Positions 7,827 through 17,086 of a DNA stretch of 53,531 bases are shown piece after piece. The notes beneath the pieces are model-generated. The model did no database searches and was not told where the DNA came from. It saw nothing but the letters and a program-made list of their open reading frames with translations. Within the stretch, counting starts at the first letter, position 1, and the number at the start of each line of letters is the position of its first letter. The DNA comes from Clostridia bacterium (lineage in GTDB: Bacteria; Bacillota; Clostridia; Oscillospirales; CAG-272). The stretch covers positions 1 through 53,531 of the forward strand of contig JAGATD010000010.1 of NCBI GenBank assembly GCA_017621415.1. The letters run 5' to 3'. The position numbers were made by a program, and so were the translations under genes.

Positions 7827-10175
7827 TTATTCTGCAGGAGCATAGGGGGTGTATGTCATATTGGTGTTCTCAATTCTGAGATTGTCAATATTATATTTTG
7901 CTGCAGCACCCCTGTGAGTACCCTGGAAGCGGAGAGAGGTTATATTCTCGGTAAGCTCAGCAGCTTCTACATCACCGATATTTGCTCCGTCGATGTAGTA
8001 CTTAACCATACCGGTCTTAGTTCCGTCGTCCTTATCTATAGAGTGATAATACTCAATCTTTAAGGTAAACTTATATTCATATCCGGCATTTGCATCGCAA
8101 TAGTCTTTAGTTCCTGTGTAAATATAAGGATACTTTATACCGGTTGCATATTCATAGTCTACAGCATCTGGCCAATAATAAGGTGTTTTGCCCCAAGGTC
8201 TTATCTTGCCACCATCTTCATACAGCGTAAAGTTCATCTTAATATCCTCTCCGATGCAGAAATCAAAGTAGCCAATTTCCCTACTATTTGTTTTGTCGAC
8301 AGACAGATATTCAATGTCAACCTCAAATACTGTTACGTTAGCATTATCAGAAGTAGTTTTGGCACTGAAGTAAATGTTATTATAGTTATACCAATTAGCC
8401 TTGTCGCTATAGAACTGGAGTTTCTTATTTCCATCCACATCAATTATCTGATAATCACTCGTTCTTCCTGCTTTATAACCAGCACTATCATCGGCCGTCT
8501 GTAAATATGACTCAACCCTTTCGTTAGAGTCGGCTGAAACCTCTCCTTCTGTCCAATCCTCAAAATCTATGCAATCGGGCTCGACAGGCTCGGGTTCTGC
8601 TGGAGCCCAGGGAGTGTATTTCATATTGGTATTCTCAATTCTGAGATTATCAATGTAGTAGTGCGCTGAAGAGTTTCTTTCAGCACCCTGGAAGCGGAGA
8701 GAGGTTATATTCTCGGTAAGCTCAGCAGCTTCTACATCACCAAGATTAGCGCCGTCGCAGTAGAACTTAACCATACCGGTCTTAGTGCCGTCGGATTTAG
8801 TTACAGAGTGATAATACTCGATCTTTATGGTAAACTTGTATTCATAGCCGCCGCCGGGATTTGCATCGCAATACTCCTTAGTTCCTGTGTAGATGAAAGG
8901 CTGCTTTGCGCCTGCTGCGTATTCATAGTCCATCGCCTGAGGGAAGAAGTATGGTAAGTCTGCCCAAGGCCTTACCTTACCGCCGTCTTCATACAGCATA
9001 AAGTCCATCTTAATGTCATCTCCGATGCAGAAATCGAAGTAACCTACTTTTCTATTTCCTTTACGCTTTATAGACAGATATTCGATATCAACCTCAAATA
9101 CGGTTACGTTAACATCCTCAGATGTAGTATTTGCACTGAAGTTAAGGTAGTTGTAATTGTGGTCATAGCCTGTACCGTCGAACTGGAGCTTCTTATTTCC
9201 ATCAACATCGACTATCTGGTATTCGCTTGTTTTTCCTGCGCCCCAACCACCGCTGGAAGCCTCTGCCTGGTAATAGGACTCAACTCTTTCGTGAGAGTCG
9301 GCTGAAACCTCGCCTATTTCCCAATCCTCAAAATCTATGCAATCTACTACAACAGGAGCGATTACTGTATGGGTTTTTACGGATACGGTGTTGGTGGTAG
9401 CGGGAGCGGCGGCGAGAAGAGCGCCGTCCGCACCGTATGTATAAACTACCCAACCTGTGAGGTCTGTGGAATCAGTACCGTCATTAAGAGTAAGTGTTAC
9501 ATCACTGTCCTCGGTGAGGATAAGAGATGAGCCGCCGCCGTTGATCTTGCAGCCCTTAGCATACACGTATTTGTATTCGGTGATAAGTCTTATATCCTCG
9601 GCAATGTCGGGGTTGTCGTTAACAAGAACCTGCTGTGCGAATGCGGTGTAGTCTATCATATTGAGATAGAGGTTCTTCTTGTTGCCGTCTACTGTTCCAT
9701 CTTTTTTGGAGATGTAGTCCATTCTGTAAAGTCGTTCAAAGAGGTATTCCATTACGGAATAGGTCTTATATGTTGCGTCAGCGGGAACTGTGTCACCGTT
9801 AAATATGGTGACAAATCTCTCAGCCGAAACTGCGCTTGCGGGGATACCGTCGGTATAGAATGTCCAGTATGCAGTATCACCAACCTTGTAGTTATACTTA
9901 CTGTCAGCCGGAAGAGCTGTTGCATAGAACACTTGAGCATTGGGATTCTCAGCAGGGTTCTGCTTATAGTAAGCCACTTTAATGTCGCCGAGAGCTTCAG
10001 AGGTGGGGATGTTGGTACCCACCATAATCTGAATCTGGTCGCCGTAAATAAGGTTTATGCTCTTAAGCTCGGGGGTAGCTGTTTCAGCGGAAACATTCAT
10101 TGCCACCATGCAGGTAATGAGAGCCGCAAGGGCAATAATAAGTGAAACCAGTTTAGCAGATTTTCTGTTTTTCAT
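7827..10175 (-). CDS. Secreted protein: unknown N-terminal domain plus two tandem lectin-like modules
   Basis: 782 residues. A signal peptide (LVSLIIALAALITCMVAMNVSA) is followed by the same roughly 230-residue domain as in the 5982-7514 protein (YGDQIQIMVGTNIPTSEAL, SVMEYLFERLY). Two copies of the lectin-like module then follow, each starting CIDFEDW..GEVSADS.ERVESY and ending DNLRIENTNM.YTP, at about residues 270-530 and 535-782. The copies are joined by APAEPEPVEP. Matching DNA segments lie exactly 765 bp (255 codons) apart, so the second module arose by an in-frame tandem duplication. Probably a surface or secreted glycan-binding protein; no enzyme motif is seen. It lies 42 bp downstream of the 1173-residue lipoprotein gene. 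Confidence 0.72.
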   Translation of the reverse strand: MKNRKSAKLVSLIIALAALITCMVAMNVSAETATPELKSINLIYGDQIQIMVGTNIPTSEALGDIKVAYYKQNPAENPNAQVFYATALPADSKYNYKVGDTAYWTFYTDGIPASAVSAERFVTIFNGDTVPADATYKTYSVMEYLFERLYRMDYISKKDGTVDGNKKNLYLNMIDYTAFAQQVLVNDNPDIAEDIRLITEYKYVYAKGCKINGGGSSLILTEDSDVTLTLNDGTDSTDLTGWVVYTYGADGALLAAAPATTNTVSVKTHTVIAPVVVDCIDFEDWEIGEVSADSHERVESYYQAEASSGGWGAGKTSEYQIVDVDGNKKLQFDGTGYDHNYNYLNFSANTTSEDVNVTVFEVDIEYLSIKRKGNRKVGYFDFCIGDDIKMDFMLYEDGGKVRPWADLPYFFPQAMDYEYAAGAKQPFIYTGTKEYCDANPGGGYEYKFTIKIEYYHSVTKSDGTKTGMVKFYCDGANLGDVEAAELTENITSLRFQGAERNSSAHYYIDNLRIENTNMKYTPWAPAEPEPVEPDCIDFEDWTEGEVSADSNERVESYLQTADDSAGYKAGRTSDYQIIDVDGNKKLQFYSDKANWYNYNNIYFSAKTTSDNANVTVFEVDIEYLSVDKTNSREIGYFDFCIGEDIKMNFTLYEDGGKIRPWGKTPYYWPDAVDYEYATGIKYPYIYTGTKDYCDANAGYEYKFTLKIEYYHSIDKDDGTKTGMVKYYIDGANIGDVEAAELTENITSLRFQGTHRGAAAKYNIDNLRIENTNMTYTPYAPAE

Positions 10176-10217
10176 ATTTTTTACCTTTCTTTACCTTTCT
10201 TTTATTTATTGCGCCGA

Positions 10218-13200
10218 TTAAGGCCAAGTGATCCAACCGTCAGGGTCAGATGGCAGATAATCATCGGGAGATGTACCTTCGCCGGGAAGCGGAGCAGCCT
10301 CGGCCTCGTTATCCTCGGGAACATTCTCGGGAGGAGTAAGATTTCCTATTCCGGGGTCGATATCGGGTCCGGGCTCGGGTTCGCCGCCTGTGCCGGGCTC
10401 ATCGGGCTCATCGGGCTTGGGAGGCTGAGGTAACTCGGGTACAAAATCGTCCTTATCGGGATTAGGAGCAGGAAGAGTATCCTTTACCTTTTCGGTATAC
10501 TCCATCGCGGTAGTATAAATAGTGAAATCATCAACACTGAAGCTGAGTGAACCGTTAGCATTGTATGCGCCAAAGGTAAAGCCGGTAATGGTTTTAAGCT
10601 TTTCAACTTTCTTTGCTGTGAGAGAGTCAGAGGAGCTAAACTCGGTTATCTCACCCATATAAAGGTCGTTGTTATATACTCTTATTACACCCGCTTCAAG
10701 ATGATATTCGAGCTTAAGGGTAAACCACTCGTCAAAGTAGCCAACGGGAAGTCCCGCAAGACATACCTTTCCGCTATCGTCTACCGACATATGAAGACTG
10801 CCGGACAACCAGTTTGTAGATGTATTCAAGAATGTTATTTGAATAAAATCTGTCGCTGTGCTTATCGAATTAAGCTTTAATTTTGTCTCAAACACATATG
10901 TATTTGGATTCTCTGCCATTTGGGTAGGTATCGCCATACTAAGCGCATGTGACGATCTTGTGTTCGGGTTTCGCTTAGGCGCATAAACAGATAGGAATTT
11001 ATTTCCTGTTACTTCATCTGTTCTTACTACTGCCGTAGCGCCGCCTTTGTTAGCAGAATCTGTGGGATAAATTGCGCTGAAGTTCTTTTCTGTTGTAATA
11101 TTGTTACCGGTTCCGACCTGAACAGAATTCACTTCACCCTCAAAGTCCTCGGTAACGGGCTTATCCGGGAACTCTAGAGTCTCGTTGGGATCATATGCCT
11201 TAGATACTCTTGAGCATCTGATATTGTCTATATAGTAATTTGCGTACCAGCCCTTAGGAGTATAGAAAGTCATTTCGGTAAGGGGCTTGTTAATAAGAGA
11301 TTGAGCATAAAGGTTATTGCCCTTAGCCTTAAATTCGTTGTTAACATATACCTTATATTCACCCTCATTCCAGAAATACTCAAATCTAAGATTTATTTTC
11401 TCACCGAGATTTCCGAGCACGGCAATTACCGCGCGGTTACCGTCATAGAGAGCTACCTTTCCTGCGCTGGTTTTACCAATTCTGGGATAGATTATAATAG
11501 CTCCGTTCTCTTTCAATGACCACTGTATCATGTCTTCGCCAACGTCACTGCCCTCGTCATATACGCAGAGGTCAAATTCCATTACCGCGGCATTTGCCTG
11601 AGTGGAAGTCAGATTGATTGGAACGGTTATTGCGTAATTTCGTACACCGGGAGCACCCTGCGTAGGAACAGCTACAACGTGCATAACCTTGTTGCCGTCG
11701 ATTTCTTCAACAGCGACCGACGCACCCTCAACAGGATTGTCTGCCTCGGTTCCAATTATGAACTGCTCGGGGAGCTGTCCGTCCTCAAAGGTTATCGGAA
11801 CATCGGGAGTAAGCTCTTCTTTATCCTTAATTATTGTACCAAGGGACTCAAGAATTCTAACAAATGTTACTCGCTCCTTTTCGCTATATATCTTTACCTC
11901 GTATTCAGGAAGATCCAGAGCATATGCTATATAATTTGTAATAGTTGTAGTGATTGCGCCATGGCCGTTTACATCACCCTCTGCAGATCCCGCAACAGCT
12001 GCGAGACAGCCCTGAGATGTATATGAAGAGCCGAATGGCGTATAACCAAAGGATCCGTCATCCTGAATAAAGATTGCAACATGGGAAGCTGTCGCATCTA
12101 TCGCTTGGGAAACATTTGCGTAAACATATGTCTTAACCTCTTCAAGCTTCTTTTCAGCTTCATCGGGGTTGGATGAGCATGTTCTCAAGTTAGTGTAGAT
12201 ATGCTCGATACTAGCCCAGGCATTGGATAAATCTACGGCGCTCTCAGCTGTGCATTCTGTAGAATCCTTTGAAAGGATAGTTATTACAGTCGCTATCATT
12301 TGATCTACATATTCAAACTCAAGTCCAAGCTTGTTATATACATATCCTATTTTATGTAAGCTGTCGGTTGCGTCATAGGTTAAAACGGTTGACCATGTTC
12401 CGGTAACCGGATCCTGATGCTTCTTAAAGAACTGATGAAGAATTGTTACATACTCGGGATTCGCCGCAACATCCTGCCAGGTGGACTGGAACTCATTACC
12501 TATAGAATAGAGCTTATTTGCGCGGCTTACGGGATTGGTTATTGCCAAAACCTCTGCGTCAAGCTCGTTAATATAGGCCGTGAATTTTTCAACACTCTCG
12601 AACTGGGAAAGCGTTGCCGTGGGGATAAGCTTTGATACTGCGGTTACAACATCCCTGCCCGCAGACAGCTTCCCGCTCAGCTCATAAGAGGATGTCTGAT
12701 ATACCTCAGACATACCCACCTTTCTAAGAATGCGGATTGCGCTTCCCTTATCACGGGTCATACGGGATTGCAGACCTCTCTCCTGTAGGTATTCCTTAGG
12801 CCACTGGGGATGATAATAATATCCGTCCTCATCCTGAAGACTCTGCACCCATTTTCCTATCTTCTGAAGCATTTCAGCAGGGAGAGCCTTAGAATAATCG
12901 TTATCAAACAATTCCGCCATACCGCTGGATTCCACAAAGCTAAGTGCACCAACGGTACTCTCTATATCAGGCAAAAAGCCTTCTGTATTTCTTGCGGAAT
13001 TGGAATAGTAAAATCCGCCTATATCAGCATCGTACAGGTTAGCAAGCCAAGTAACAGCATCGGGTCTATACAGTGTATAAAGGTTTCTCAGAGATGCAAC
13101 AACCGTAGAGCCGTACTCGGAGCCTATCTTATCTTCAAGGGCTGCCCACTGCTCCTCACGAATATTCTTTCCTCTTTCCTCAAGATATGCGTCAAGAGAA

Positions 13201-13739
13201 AGGGTTTCAACCTCGGAATATCCGTCAGTAAGTTTTAGGGAATCGTCAGTGATATATTTATCAATAAAGTAATCAACAGACATCTCGGCAATGTGCCAAT
13301 CAGACCATACGACAGCGACGGAGCCTCCCTCAGCGTAAATCGCATAGCCCACCGTATCGGCAAGGGCCGCCTCCTCGTCAGAGGAACTTCTGACCTCCTT
13401 TTTAATTTTGTTTGCCAGCAGTTCCTTTGCCTTAGCGGTGATGGGGCGGGTTGTGTCGCCTACAACTATCTCGTGGGCGCTCTTCGGCTGGGTATCACCG
13501 TTTTTGCTCGGGTATTTGCCTGTCAGCGAATTGATTTCATCCGCAATAGCATCAATGCCGCTTTGCACTTGCTCGCTTGCGTTCAGATCAATTACAAGCA
13601 CCGTGTCTATTCCGCTGCCGTATATCTCATTACCTACCGGTTCTTTGCCGGTATCAGAGCTCGGTTCTCCCGAATTGCAGGAAAACAGGGCGACAATCGG
13701 TAACAAAACCGCAACAAACAGTAAAATTACACGCTTCAT
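10218..13739 (-). CDS. Multidomain lipoprotein: toroid-like domain, two lectin-like modules, Pro/acidic tail
   Basis: 1173 residues. The N-terminus is a lipoprotein signal with lipobox LFSC (Cys about 21), so the protein is anchored on the outer face of the membrane. An alpha/beta domain of about 150 residues follows (VLVIDLNASEQVQ, HEIVVGDTTRP), like the N-terminal domains in front of some glycoside hydrolases. About residues 200-640 match the cytosolic 424-residue neighbour (GGFYYSNSARNTEGFLPDIE, DEDGYYYHPQWPKE, EGDVNGHG). Two beta-sandwich modules (about 650-870 and 875-1085) and a Pro/Glu/Asp-rich tail end it. SD AAGGAGAG precedes the ATG. It may bind or process a polysaccharide; the catalytic reaction is unknown. 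Confidence 0.75.
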   Translation of the reverse strand: MKRVILLFVAVLLPIVALFSCNSGEPSSDTGKEPVGNEIYGSGIDTVLVIDLNASEQVQSGIDAIADEINSLTGKYPSKNGDTQPKSAHEIVVGDTTRPITAKAKELLANKIKKEVRSSSDEEAALADTVGYAIYAEGGSVAVVWSDWHIAEMSVDYFIDKYITDDSLKLTDGYSEVETLSLDAYLEERGKNIREEQWAALEDKIGSEYGSTVVASLRNLYTLYRPDAVTWLANLYDADIGGFYYSNSARNTEGFLPDIESTVGALSFVESSGMAELFDNDYSKALPAEMLQKIGKWVQSLQDEDGYYYHPQWPKEYLQERGLQSRMTRDKGSAIRILRKVGMSEVYQTSSYELSGKLSAGRDVVTAVSKLIPTATLSQFESVEKFTAYINELDAEVLAITNPVSRANKLYSIGNEFQSTWQDVAANPEYVTILHQFFKKHQDPVTGTWSTVLTYDATDSLHKIGYVYNKLGLEFEYVDQMIATVITILSKDSTECTAESAVDLSNAWASIEHIYTNLRTCSSNPDEAEKKLEEVKTYVYANVSQAIDATASHVAIFIQDDGSFGYTPFGSSYTSQGCLAAVAGSAEGDVNGHGAITTTITNYIAYALDLPEYEVKIYSEKERVTFVRILESLGTIIKDKEELTPDVPITFEDGQLPEQFIIGTEADNPVEGASVAVEEIDGNKVMHVVAVPTQGAPGVRNYAITVPINLTSTQANAAVMEFDLCVYDEGSDVGEDMIQWSLKENGAIIIYPRIGKTSAGKVALYDGNRAVIAVLGNLGEKINLRFEYFWNEGEYKVYVNNEFKAKGNNLYAQSLINKPLTEMTFYTPKGWYANYYIDNIRCSRVSKAYDPNETLEFPDKPVTEDFEGEVNSVQVGTGNNITTEKNFSAIYPTDSANKGGATAVVRTDEVTGNKFLSVYAPKRNPNTRSSHALSMAIPTQMAENPNTYVFETKLKLNSISTATDFIQITFLNTSTNWLSGSLHMSVDDSGKVCLAGLPVGYFDEWFTLKLEYHLEAGVIRVYNNDLYMGEITEFSSSDSLTAKKVEKLKTITGFTFGAYNANGSLSFSVDDFTIYTTAMEYTEKVKDTLPAPNPDKDDFVPELPQPPKPDEPDEPGTGGEPEPGPDIDPGIGNLTPPENVPEDNEAEAAPLPGEGTSPDDYLPSDPDGWITWP

Positions 13740-13794
13740 AGAAATTCTCTCCTTTTTATTTCTTATTTCATAAATTTAACTTGACAAACCGAAT

Positions 13795-15069
13795 TTATTT
13801 TTTTCTATACTTTATCCAGTTGTTTTCTCTTTCTTCAAGTATTGACATATATTTTTTGAAGTGCCTTTCTGTATAGAGGGGAACCTTAAAGTCTAACAGG
13901 TCAAGTCCGCTATACACTCCCGCCACAAGCGCCGAGCTTGCGCATGCCGAGCCGTTTACATCACCCTCATTTGATCCTGGCATTGACGAAGGAGCGCCGT
14001 AAACCGATGTTTGACAATGCTCAATTCCCGCACTCATACCGCCGTCAGGAGCCTTGAATGCCTGAATTTGCCTTGCGGTGGAGCGAAGCGCCTCAGGGGC
14101 AAAGGCGTGTATCATTTTTATTGCCTCGTCTACGCTCATCTCACTTGGGAGACCAAACTTTTTCTTATTTTCAAGCAATGCTCCAAGCACATACCAGGTA
14201 TTCATAAGATAAACAGAGCTGTCACACTGACCGTCAGAGACCATAAGCTTCATTGTAGACTCTATCATCTTGTCTACATGCTCCATTCGTCTATCCGACC
14301 AGTTATAGATTTTTGAAACCTTGTGTACGGCATTTGTGCCTGCGTAGCTAAGCTCGGGATGCCAAAGTCCGATTTCGGGATTTTGAGCCTTATCAAATCT
14401 TTTTAAAACTATATCTACAAGGTCAGCTCCGAGAAGCTTGCCGTATGCTACAAGCTCGCCGTATCCTGAGGAAAGATGGCTTCCGGCAACGTAGGCGTTG
14501 TTAACAAAGTCAAACTCAGTATCAAGATACTTTTCAAAATTCTCGACACTCTTAAATCTCTCGGGCGCTCGGTCAAGGCTGAGCTCATTGGAGCTTGTGC
14601 TGCTTATGGGGGCAGGATATTTCGGTGTAATTCCCGCAAGGCGGAGAAGTCTTATTCCTGTGCCAAGGTCGCGGGACTTACGCAAATTTCCTGTTTTACC
14701 TACCCACTGAGGATGATAGAAATAACCGTCCTCAGCCTGGAGGGGATAAACAAACTCACCTATTCTTTTTCTTAACCAATCGGGTGTTGCTTCAAAAAAT
14801 GTCTTATCTCCAAGCATTCCCGACGACTCCATAAAACCAAGAGCGGCTATTGTGCTTTCAACATCGGGAAGGAAGCCCTCGTTTTGCTGAGCGCTTTTTG
14901 AAAAATACCAGCCGCCAACCTCAGGGTCATAAAGGCTTGCCTGCCAATCTATAAGCTCTTCGTCATAAGCATCATAAAGCTCTTTAATGGCATCGGTCAT
15001 CACCTTGCCGACTTTTTCTTCCAGCCTTTTCCATAAAGGAAGCCTTTCCTTATCCTCACACCTGTACAT
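13795..15069 (-). CDS. Cytosolic toroid-like protein, paralogue of the lipoprotein core
   Basis: 424 residues with no signal peptide. It parallels the central domain of the 10218-13739 lipoprotein along its length: GGWYFSKSAQQNEGFLPDVE, AEDGYFYHPQW, RDLGTGIRLLRLAG, GLWHPELSYAGTNAVHKV and GSNEGDVNGSACASSALVAG. Repeated helical hairpins with G-x-W/Y and D-G-x-x motifs suggest an alpha/alpha toroid fold like that of terpene-cyclase-type or uronate-lyase/hydrolase proteins; this fold call is inference. The start has AAGGAGA about 10 nt upstream. It is the first gene of the minus-strand cluster, divergent from the AraC regulator. I do not recognise a characterised family. Confidence 0.68.
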   Translation of the reverse strand: MYRCEDKERLPLWKRLEEKVGKVMTDAIKELYDAYDEELIDWQASLYDPEVGGWYFSKSAQQNEGFLPDVESTIAALGFMESSGMLGDKTFFEATPDWLRKRIGEFVYPLQAEDGYFYHPQWVGKTGNLRKSRDLGTGIRLLRLAGITPKYPAPISSTSSNELSLDRAPERFKSVENFEKYLDTEFDFVNNAYVAGSHLSSGYGELVAYGKLLGADLVDIVLKRFDKAQNPEIGLWHPELSYAGTNAVHKVSKIYNWSDRRMEHVDKMIESTMKLMVSDGQCDSSVYLMNTWYVLGALLENKKKFGLPSEMSVDEAIKMIHAFAPEALRSTARQIQAFKAPDGGMSAGIEHCQTSVYGAPSSMPGSNEGDVNGSACASSALVAGVYSGLDLLDFKVPLYTERHFKKYMSILEERENNWIKYRKK

Positions 15070-15136
15070 TTACAAAAATCTCCTTTTGCTTTTTCGTCGA
15101 TAGATTTGTTTGCTCATGTATTATGTTATCTTGCAG

Positions 15137-15184
15137 GCATCTTCTTCAGCCGAAAGAAGATGCCCCATGGGGCAAATTTTTTTG
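15137..15184 (-). promoter_or_regulatory. Two tandem hairpins upstream of the toroid-like gene
   Basis: GCATCTTCTT/AAGAAGATGC (15137-15163) abuts the 12-bp palindrome GCCCCATGGGGC (15162-15173), with an A/T run beside it. They lie 70-115 bp before the minus-strand start codon and would be in its leader RNA. On the plus strand the second hairpin is followed by a T-run and could act as a terminator. Confidence 0.5.
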
Positions 15185-15251
15185 CTACATTTATATATTT
15201 TTTATTATGTTGCCAAGCCCAAAAATGGATAAATGTTACAACATCAGGTGC

Positions 15252-15280
15252 TTGACAACCGATAAAACCACTGCTATAAT
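15252..15280 (+). promoter_or_regulatory. Promoter of the AraC regulator gene
   Basis: TTGACA (15252-15257), 17 bp, TATAAT (15275-15280): perfect consensus, about 39 bp before the ATG at 15319. Confidence 0.87.
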
Positions 15281-15318
15281 AATTATACATTAAGGAAGCG
15301 GACCTTTTCAATAAACAT

Positions 15319-16164
15319 ATGAGACATTGTTTAAATCAAAGAGTCCCGAATGGAAATATTATGAACAAGTCAAAAGATTACAAGATCGAAATTCACTCGA
15401 TTAACAACGAAATCATTGTTAATATCGACAACAATCCTACCAAGGTATTTTTGCAGAGGGGATTCTATTACAGGGATGCCGCAAACAACAAAAAGGATAA
15501 CGGTCCTGTTACGCCATTTGCTCCGCATATACACAATTATGCCGAAATACACTTTTTCTTAGGTGATGATTGCTCTTTTCTTATTGATGAAAGAGATATT
15601 ACTGTTTCATCAGGTACAATGGTATCTATTCCTAAAAATATGTATCACGTGCCCAGAATTTCAAACGGAACTCAGCACTGCGCCTTTCAGATTGATTTAC
15701 CTATAAGCGAATTTAAGTCGGTAAATATTTCAACAGGACTTATTGAAGAGTTCTTTAAAGAAATTAACAACCTTGAAAATAGTGACGATCATTCCAGAAT
15801 AGCAAGTTATATTTCGTTGTTTGCTTCATTCTTTATTAAAGCAAAAAAGCTCCATGCCAACAGGAGCACCGATTACGGCTTTATTATTGATTCATTTCTT
15901 GGACTTAACTACAGTAAGCCTATTCATCTCGCCGACCTTGCTGAGGAGCTGCACATTTCAACAAAGCAGGCTGAGCGCCTTGTGGTTTTGCACACGGGAT
16001 GCACCTTTAACACCGCTCTTACAAACAACCGCATTCGCGCAGCGGAGCATCTAATGAAGACCACTTCCCTCTCTATCAGCGAAATAGCAAATCTTGTGGG
16101 TTATGAATCTCACAGCGGTTTTTGGAAGGCTTACAAGAGATACAGAGAGCAGAGAAAATCGTAA
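15319..16164 (+). CDS. AraC family transcriptional regulator
   Basis: 281 residues. The N-terminal half is a cupin-like sensing domain (PFAPHIHNYAEIHFFLGDDC, SIPKNMYHVPRIS). The C-terminal 100 residues carry two helix-turn-helices (LAEELHISTKQAERLVVLHTG and ISEIANLVGYESHSGFWKAYKR). Start choice is uncertain: the ATG at 15319 is in frame, but GGAAG (15294-15298) is rather far from it; the ATG at 15361 is the alternative. It lies just upstream of, and on the same strand as, the aldolase to GH36 operon, and is divergent from the toroid/lipoprotein cluster, so it may control either or both in response to a sugar. Confidence 0.87.
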   Translation: MRHCLNQRVPNGNIMNKSKDYKIEIHSINNEIIVNIDNNPTKVFLQRGFYYRDAANNKKDNGPVTPFAPHIHNYAEIHFFLGDDCSFLIDERDITVSSGTMVSIPKNMYHVPRISNGTQHCAFQIDLPISEFKSVNISTGLIEEFFKEINNLENSDDHSRIASYISLFASFFIKAKKLHANRSTDYGFIIDSFLGLNYSKPIHLADLAEELHISTKQAERLVVLHTGCTFNTALTNNRIRAAEHLMKTTSLSISEIANLVGYESHSGFWKAYKRYREQRKS

Positions 16165-16245
16165 ATTTATCAAAATTTACACCGTCAATTTCTGCTCTGA
16201 TTTCCGAAAGAGACATTTTTAGCCCCAACTAGTCCTAAAAGGTAA

Positions 16246-16274
16246 TTGATTGGTAAAAAAAGCGGTGGTATAAT
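16246..16274 (+). promoter_or_regulatory. Promoter of the aldolase to GH36 operon
   Basis: TTGATT (16246-16251), 17 bp, TATAAT (16269-16274), about 44 bp before the chosen start. The TTG of the -35 box is in frame with the gene but is not its start. Confidence 0.8.
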
Positions 16275-16317
16275 TTATACAGTAAAATTTTATCAATTAG
16301 AAACGGAGAACAAAACT

Positions 16318-17085
16318 ATGCATTTAAGAGAGAGCCGTGTGCTTAGAAAAATAAAGGAAGGCAAGACCGCCTTTTGCACCAAGCTGAACCTCCTTGACCC
16401 CAGAGTTGCGGAGATTGCCGCTATGTCGGGAATTGACTGCATTTGGGTGGATATGGAACACGTGCCCACCGACTACACCGAGCTTGAAAATGTTATCAGA
16501 GCCGCAAAGCTCTATGACGTTGACACCCTTACAAGAGTTGCCAAGGGAAGCTATAACGATTTTATCCGTCCTCTTGAGGCGGATTCAACCGGAATTATGA
16601 TTCCCCATCTTATGAGCCTCGAGGAAGCAAAGAAAATTGTTTATTATACTAAATTTCATCCAATAGGCCGCCGCCCTATTGACGGTGGAAATGCTGACGG
16701 AAGCTTCTGCCGCGTAAATACTCTCGATTACATAAAGGAAGGCAACGAGCAAAGATTTAACATTGTGCAGATCGAGGATCCCGAGCCTATGGCAGAGCTT
16801 GAGGAGATATGCGCCCTGCCCGGCATTGATATGATTTTCTTCGGTCCTGCGGACTTCAGCCATGCCATCGGAATGGCGCACGATATCTTTAACGAGACAA
16901 CTCTCGCAGCGCGCAAGAAGGTTGCCGAATGCGCAAGACGTCACGGCAAGATGGCGGGTACTGTCGGTAATCTTATGAACTACAAGGACCTTCAGGCCGA
17001 GGGCTTCAACTTTATCAGCATTGGCGCTGATGTTATATCTCTGACACAATACTTTGACAATATTGTAAAAACCGTAAGCGAGTAA
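16318..17085 (+). CDS. HpcH/HpaI family aldolase
   Basis: 255 residues from the ATG at 16318 (GGAG upstream, after the promoter). It follows the HpcH/HpaI aldolase/citrate-lyase-beta fold: DCIWVDMEHVPTD and IMIPHLMSLEEAKK carry the conserved acidic and substrate-binding residues, and FNIVQIEDPEPM followed by IDMIFFGPADFSHAIG is the family's metal and glycine-rich motif. These class II aldolases cleave 2-keto-3-deoxy-type acids to pyruvate and an aldehyde. In this operon a keto-deoxy sugar acid from plant glycan is a reasonable but unproven substrate. The next gene starts one base after the stop. Confidence 0.87.
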   Translation: MHLRESRVLRKIKEGKTAFCTKLNLLDPRVAEIAAMSGIDCIWVDMEHVPTDYTELENVIRAAKLYDVDTLTRVAKGSYNDFIRPLEADSTGIMIPHLMSLEEAKKIVYYTKFHPIGRRPIDGGNADGSFCRVNTLDYIKEGNEQRFNIVQIEDPEPMAELEEICALPGIDMIFFGPADFSHAIGMAHDIFNETTLAARKKVAECARRHGKMAGTVGNLMNYKDLQAEGFNFISIGADVISLTQYFDNIVKTVSE

Positions 17086-17086
17086 T

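Noticed and set aside
15126..15311. 61-residue minus-strand ORF upstream of the toroid-like gene
   Set aside because: It runs through two hairpins and the AraC promoter and has no ribosome-binding site.
16246..16317. TTG start for the HpcH/HpaI aldolase
   Set aside because: The TTG is part of the operon's -35 box; the ATG at 16318 has a proper ribosome-binding site.
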